Below the pieces are notes generated by a model that worked only from the letters and a program-made list of their open reading frames with translations, was not told where the DNA came from and did no database searches. A stretch of 64,000 nt of DNA from Umbelopsis ramanniana AG. Its lineage: Eukaryota > Mucoromycota > Umbelopsidomycetes > Umbelopsidales > Umbelopsidaceae. The stretch lies in assembly GCF_025399195.1 (NCBI RefSeq), contig NW_026252087.1:434001-498000 (forward strand), read 5' to 3'. Below are positions 58,735 through 64,000 of the stretch, one piece after another. Within the stretch, counting starts at the first letter, position 1. Each line of letters starts with the position of its first letter. The translations under genes and the position numbers were made by a program.

Positions 58735-59988
58735 AGCAGTCGTCTGCACAATCAACGCGAATATGGCTTTTCTTTACACATTTCATTCTTATGCTTCTAC
58801 CACTAGCAAATACCAGCGCCTCCAGATTTGAAGGGCTAAATGTAAATTGGTATCAGCTCTCAAATGCTTGATTCCCCTGCATCGATTTATAGACAGAAAA
58901 TAACAACTTCCCGAATTATATTCATTGATGTTTTTCAAATTCGGAGTGCCTGGTTGGGTTTGGACTGATATTGAAACGCCAGCGAATGGCAACGATCAGA
59001 CACAAGCCATGTTGTGCCGAACAGGACTTCCGATCGAAATAACGTAGGATGACCTTAATTTTATCCGTCTCTTGAAGCCAGTAAGAGATCCAGCATGAAA
59101 ACGAACAGTAACAAGCTAATAGTGGTCGCTACATATGACCTTTACTGAAGTGGATATCGTGATGTTAAGACGAAGTTAACATACATTTATGCAGTGTGTC
59201 ATTCGTTCATTCGCGACGAATTTTGTGCTGGGGTTGAGCTTTTCGTTTATCGTAAGCGGGAGCAATGGCAGCGAACAACTGTTCGTACACATCGATGAAA
59301 TGATCTTTACTGCCGTTTTGCACGCGGATCTAATAGAGCAGCAGCTATTGACGAGAGAAATTTTTTCTAGTATACAACCAGTCATTGGTAGCTTTGATGC
59401 TACAATTGGCGTTAGGGCAGTAAACAATGGATAAAGAGCTATACGAGTCTCCACACTATTGCACGTCTTTTATATGAGAAGATGAAACAGTACTGTTACC
59501 ACGAATCCACGTCACTCACAGTTTAGATACAAGCTTTGTAGATTAGTGGTGTTCTAGCATAGGTACAAGGACGGACACTTATTGCATATTCAGGACCGGC
59601 AGGCACCCTAACGTCCGTACGATGTTGCGTATTCAGTACCTTCTACATAGCACAGAGTTTCCCTTTTGGAAGTAGAAGTATGCGTCAAACTATAGCATTC
59701 AGACAGCAGTCTTCTCTAATAGATATCTGATTTACCGTTCAATTTGTCATGCATACGTATGTGTAAACATGTACAGGTGTGTGCTGTCCCTTCTTTGCCA
59801 AAAAATGTCACAAAGTTGAATTGAATATGATTCAGCCACTGCGAAGGTGCATCAGAGGATAAAAGCAAAACAATTCTGCAGTAGTGGTACTCAGAAGCAG
59901 ACAAACTGAGTCTCCGATAAGTTTCAACACGCATGCTATGCTACTTGTATATTGAACAGGAGGATATGAGACTACTTCACTAACGTTA
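58735..59988. other. Long convergent intergenic region GNA1 / DCP2
   Basis: 1254 bp. Mostly featureless, but 59189-59434 is open in several frames with balanced composition, including a minus-strand stretch 59207-59329 with strikingly protein-like codons, and TATAAAAG on the minus strand at 59467-59474. I could not assemble a gene and leave it unannotated. Confidence 0.45.
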
Positions 59989-61132
59989 CTATGAATTATA
60001 TGTGTTTGCCATTACAGAATAGTGAGAATTTCGAGAATCATGATACTTCCGCCGCTGGTTGACAAATTGTCTCAATTTACTACAGATCAACGGAATGCTT
60101 AGTAGGTTGATCAGGGTACTACGCTGCAAGCAAATTACTAAATCCTACCTGACGAAAGGGGCTACCATGTAAAAACGACTGCCATTGAATTTGTTAGCTG
60201 ATGCAACCTTGTGACGGCCACCATCAGTATCGCTCTTGCTGCCATTCACTGGTTTTTTGTCTATCTTATAAGTTGGAAGTTCTGTCAACTTGTACCAAGC
60301 AATTTGCTAATTGAAAACAAACTGAGTTACTCATTCGATCAACACAAATATGATATATTCGTCATACATACACTGATCTCTTTGCGAGTCCTTGGTATGA
60401 ACTCTGATTCCTCAGCCACACCACATATGATATACAGGCGGATTCTCTGCTCCCTAAGGGTAATCTCGATATAGTTTTCAGGGTCCATGTATGGCGTGAT
60501 GTCGAAACCAGTTTCCTCCAATACCTAAACCATCAAAAATGCTCAGAAAATGAACAACGGCATGATTTGGTTTTGAAAAACACACTGATTCATACCTCTC
60601 TTGCTGCGCAAATTGAGTTTTCCTCATCCTTATTGATCTTGCCCTTTGGGAATCCCCATCCTGATTTTGAACTCCAGCCTTTCACCAATAGACATTTATC
60701 TAGACGTTCGTTGAGTATAATAGCTCCACAGACAGGTATCCGAATCTTGTACTGCATGAAGTCTGCAAACGCTCGCTCATGCTCGTGTTCCCACTGGCGC
60801 AACAATGGACAGTGCTGGAATATCTTTGCGGAAAAGTTCTTCAGCGAAAACGATGGTAACTCAGGTTTCTGCTCACGAACAAAGTCTTCGTAAAACCAGT
60901 GTGCTTGTTCTATCTGAAAACATATACGTTCCACTGACGCAAGTTCTTCCTCAGGTACATTTATTATGAATCGACTGAAGGGAAGTGGAATTAGCTTTAG
61001 CCGTAGTAACATCTTCCGACAAGACAAATTTCACAATTTGAATACGGCAATGGTAAGAGTACCAATGGTATAAGATAGGTACCTTGAGAGATCGTCAAGT
61101 ATTTCCTCAAACGTCGCGTTTGCTAGTGCCAT
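59989..61132 (-). CDS. DCP2: mRNA-decapping enzyme Dcp2, core-only form
   Basis: Nudix pyrophosphatase that removes the 5' cap in P-bodies. Five exons, about 275 residues. The start [16 protein letters not shown] (61132) splices to [32 protein letters not shown], the regulatory domain that contacts Dcp1. The Nudix box is complete across a splice: [30 protein letters not shown] (G-x5-E-x7-RE-V-x-EE-x-G). Later exons give [26 protein letters not shown], then box [17 protein letters not shown], and a last exon [16 protein letters not shown] ending at 59989. The long disordered C-terminal tail with inhibitory and HLM motifs known in other fungi is absent. The last join (AG/GTAGGA to CTGTAG, with CTACTAA branch site) is well supported. 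Confidence 0.93.
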
Positions 61133-61439
61133 TTGTGAGTGTAAGAGTAAAGGTATGCCTGGATTTGAAGTCTCAATACCGATAGCGACGATCATGTGAT
61201 GTTATAACCCTAACCCATGTTTTTTGGACACCATTTGAGATACCACTTCATATCTTGATCGATATTGCGCAACAAATGCATGATATATGTGCATACAGGC
61301 GTGGAACTCTATGGAAAGATAAATTTTCATGCTATGTATTTTTGTTTTAGGGTTGCAAGAATAAGAAACCGCTTGAAGAAATGCGCGGATGATAATTTTA
61401 CGGAATTGCTCCACGCGCAATTTAGGCACACAAATAATT
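61133..61439. other. DCP2 upstream region
   Basis: 307 bp between the DCP2 start and the FRS1 stop. No gene or clear motif seen. Confidence 0.5.
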
Positions 61440-63954
61440 TTACAAAAGTGGCTCTAGATTAAATTCTAAGACGGTGGTAGGGTAAGAGAGCTCAAAGCTT
61501 TGCAGAACTTCGGGGTGTAGGACACCGAAACTGCCGATCTTGATAGTGGCACGGCGGCTCGTCTCGGGGACAATGTAGGTCAAGTAGATATCAGCTGAAC
61601 GGCCAGGGAAATAGGTATTGTCTAAAGAGAGGGAAAAGATATAAGATTAGCATGGTATGTTTAAGGAACTAGTGTACAACAAGCATATATTTGATATGCA
61701 TACTCTCTGCTTCAGTAATCCAGTAACCAAGCTCCTTGCTATTTCGGCCGATGAACTGGATGTTGAACATTCTCATGATACGATCCAACAAACCGTGAAT
61801 AACCTAATGAACACAATAGATGATTATTCGTTTGAACCGTTGTCTATAACACTCAAAACTACCCCAAATTGCACTAACCTCAAAACCAGAGGTTTTGGAA
61901 GTGTAGGCGGCACAAACGCGGCGTTCGTTTCTGCTCTTGCGGTCATAAGAGTCATCCTTTAGCGTGATATCGGAAACTTCGAAAACTTTGATGGGAAGTG
62001 GGTGCTTTCTGTTAGAGTTAATGGTCTTAAGAATACCGGGAAGAAGTGAGGTTCGGACAACTTGATATTCAATGGTCTTAGGGTTCGCCAACTTGACAGC
62101 AGTAGTACCATCATCAACGCGTCTTAGGAACTTGAAGTTCTCATCGTGAGAGCACTAAACCAAACAGAAAGTCATTGAAATTTCGTTAGATCAAGCTTCT
62201 TATGATACGCTTATCACATGAATGGGTATTTACCAAGGTCAATGGTGCAACTTCAGTGAATCCAGCGAGAGCCAATTCGCGTCTTGCACTGTCAGTCAAT
62301 TTGTTGATGGGGAAAGCAGAAGCAATAGTGTTGACGCTGGGAACACGCTTGGGTAAATTGTCATAACCATAGGCGATGGCAACGTCTTCCATAATATCGC
62401 AAGCATGAAGGATATCGGAACGTGTAGGAGGAACTTCAACAAGAATTTCGTTGCTATCAGCTGGGTTGACGGAAGCAAGCATGGACATGCGGTTGAGGAG
62501 TTCGACGATCTCTTCTGGCTTGAGTGTCAAGTTTGTGCAGGAGTTGATATAATCAACCTTTGCTGAGGCACGACGATTGTCAAGATCTGGTGTAACCTTG
62601 ACGGTACCGTCAGGATAATGGATTTCAACAGGCTCAACTCTGCAAAAAATCTGTTAGAGGCCGCATCTAACGTGAACTTAACATGGATCTGAGTTTGCGC
62701 TTACGTGAAAGGTTCCTCACAGTATTCAGAGAACATAGTCACAAGAGTATTGAGCACAATGTTAGCCTTATTTTCATCAGTTGCGGTGATTTCAACGAAC
62801 ACGTTCTTAGTATTCAAAGTGATTTTGGAGTGATCAGAATTGATGATAGGGGGAAGTGAACAAACTGTCTTGCTGGCATCGAAGACGACAGGATAGACGG
62901 GGGAGTCTCTGATGATGTGCAAGAACTTTCCAAGGTGCTTATCGGGCTATTGGTCAAACGGTCAGTATCACTAGTTGGCAGACAAGATTCAAAAACAGCA
63001 TATACATCAAAGTATAACTCACAGTATAGAATTCCATCAATTGGTTTGCATCCATATCCTTCGTTTGGTTCAATGGAGTGAACTTGATGTCCTTTGGAGG
63101 CAAAGCATCATAGCTGAAGGGACCCTTGATGGTGTCGAGGTCGTGAGTGCCCATTGAGGCAAGAGTGCGCTTTCTATTTAGCAAATCTCCATGAGTGCTC
63201 TGACCTTCAATTTTACCGAGTGCATTATGATATAAACATTACCGGCAGATATTGTTATGAAGCTTGTCCTGAAGATCAATGAAGCTGTTGTAGTTGTCTT
63301 GAGTGAACTTGATGTTACGAAGGATGGCACCAACAACGAATGGACGAATCTTGGCAGTCTAATTGATGCAAGTGCATTGTTAGAGACTTTTCCAAAACAT
63401 CAACGTGTATATGCCATTAAGGTTATTACGTACATCGGGTTTAACGACTATCTTCTCAAGTCCTCCACTGGGCTTGACTAGTCGGTAGACGGGAACTTGA
63501 CCCAAGTTCAAAAAGACGCGCAAAGCACGGGCGATACCTTCCTGGCAAAGCAAATCGTATCTACCATGCAAGGATTAGAAAACTATCGATATATTGTTCG
63601 TGGAGTTGGTGGTTGCTGGATTCTCTGTCATACCTGTTGGCTGAGATGTCAACCTTCAACAAAGGTCTCTCGGGTGCAACTTCTCCATTCTGAACAACAG
63701 TTTCGGAGGTCTATAAAAGCACTTAATGAGTACGATTCGTGGTGTCAAAACACTGATTAGGAGCAAGATGACTTACATCTTCTTCGAGTTCGATACCAAA
63801 GTGAAAGCAAAGCTCGCGGAATTCTTCAGTACCTACAAATTTTGACATCAGTACCCGCATTCTGGCGATTCATTCGTACTAGTTAAAATGTCTTACTGTA
63901 AGATTTTCCGAGGCTCTTGTAGAGCAACTCCTTGTCAACGTTAACGGTAGGCAT
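61440..63954 (-). CDS. FRS1: Cytosolic phenylalanyl-tRNA synthetase beta subunit
   Basis: Forms the alpha2-beta2 PheRS that charges tRNA-Phe. About nine exons, close to 600 residues. Start [19 protein letters not shown] (63954), then [15 protein letters not shown]. The editing B3/B4 region includes [35 protein letters not shown] and [21 protein letters not shown]. The B5 domain reads [19 protein letters not shown] ... [45 protein letters not shown]. The catalytic-like domain has [57 protein letters not shown], and the end [37 protein letters not shown], characteristic of eukaryotic/archaeal PheRS-beta. Only 46 bp of upstream sequence lie in the window. Confidence 0.96.
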
Positions 63955-64000
63955 GGTTTGTAGCTTGTCAATGTCCAAATTCCAGATTTTCAGGTTATGG

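Overview
This is a nuclear chromosome segment from a fungus, most likely an early-diverging filamentous one (Mucoromycota, probably Mucorales). What is seen: dense protein-coding genes on both strands, most of them split by many short GT-AG introns (mostly 50-100 nt), T/A-rich intergenic runs, the standard genetic code and purely eukaryotic housekeeping families. The fungal placement rests on Vrg4-type, Pff1-type, Gna1 and Cwc25 proteins; the Mucoromycota placement is an inference from overall protein character and gene architecture. I saw no rRNA, tRNA, transposon, CRISPR array or viral sequence.

Layout. 1-8.9 kb: the 3'-truncated end of a CBM21 (PP1 glycogen-targeting type) gene, a CPSF6-like mRNA 3'-processing factor, a TMX2-like ER thioredoxin-fold membrane protein that shares a 131-bp divergent promoter with a large acidic coiled-coil protein, and a small membrane protein. 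8.9-17 kb: an Old Yellow Enzyme, an uncharacterised Ser/Pro-rich protein, an MLX/MAX-like bHLH factor and a cysteine-rich single-pass membrane protein with a PPxY tail. 17.5-25.5 kb: VPS39/VAM6 (HOPS), a 47-residue zinc-knuckle microprotein reconstructed here, and UTP13 (SSU processome). 25.8-32 kb: an aromatic-acid-exporter-like (DUF2421) membrane protein and the GDP-mannose transporter VRG4. 32.6-38.4 kb: an M28 membrane metallopeptidase (PFF1/ERMP1) and a divergent pair of proteasome genes, beta5 (PRE2) and beta6 (PRE7). 38.8-45.5 kb: an F-box/LRR protein, an alpha/beta-hydrolase fused to a protein phosphatase, a small acidic protein and the splicing factor CWC25. 45.8-54 kb: ARB1 (ABCF ribosome export factor) and RPA190 (largest subunit of RNA polymerase I). 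54.5-64 kb: a mitochondrial ABCB8-like half transporter, GNA1 (UDP-GlcNAc synthesis), DCP2 (mRNA decapping) and FRS1 (phenylalanyl-tRNA synthetase beta).

The region is mainly a core housekeeping segment. Ribosome production recurs (UTP13, ARB1, RPA190, FRS1), as do RNA processing and turnover (CPSF6-like, CWC25, DCP2) and two partners of the same proteasome ring driven from one 216-bp promoter. No operon-like or horizontally acquired island is apparent. The most unusual items are the zinc-knuckle microprotein (21901-22116), the hydrolase-phosphatase fusion (41069-43428), an Old Yellow Enzyme with a Gln in place of the active-site His, a TMX2-like protein without active-site cysteines, and a DCP2 reduced to its catalytic core. 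Multi-exon genes are given as start-to-stop spans; exon joins were worked out by eye from splice signals and reading frame.
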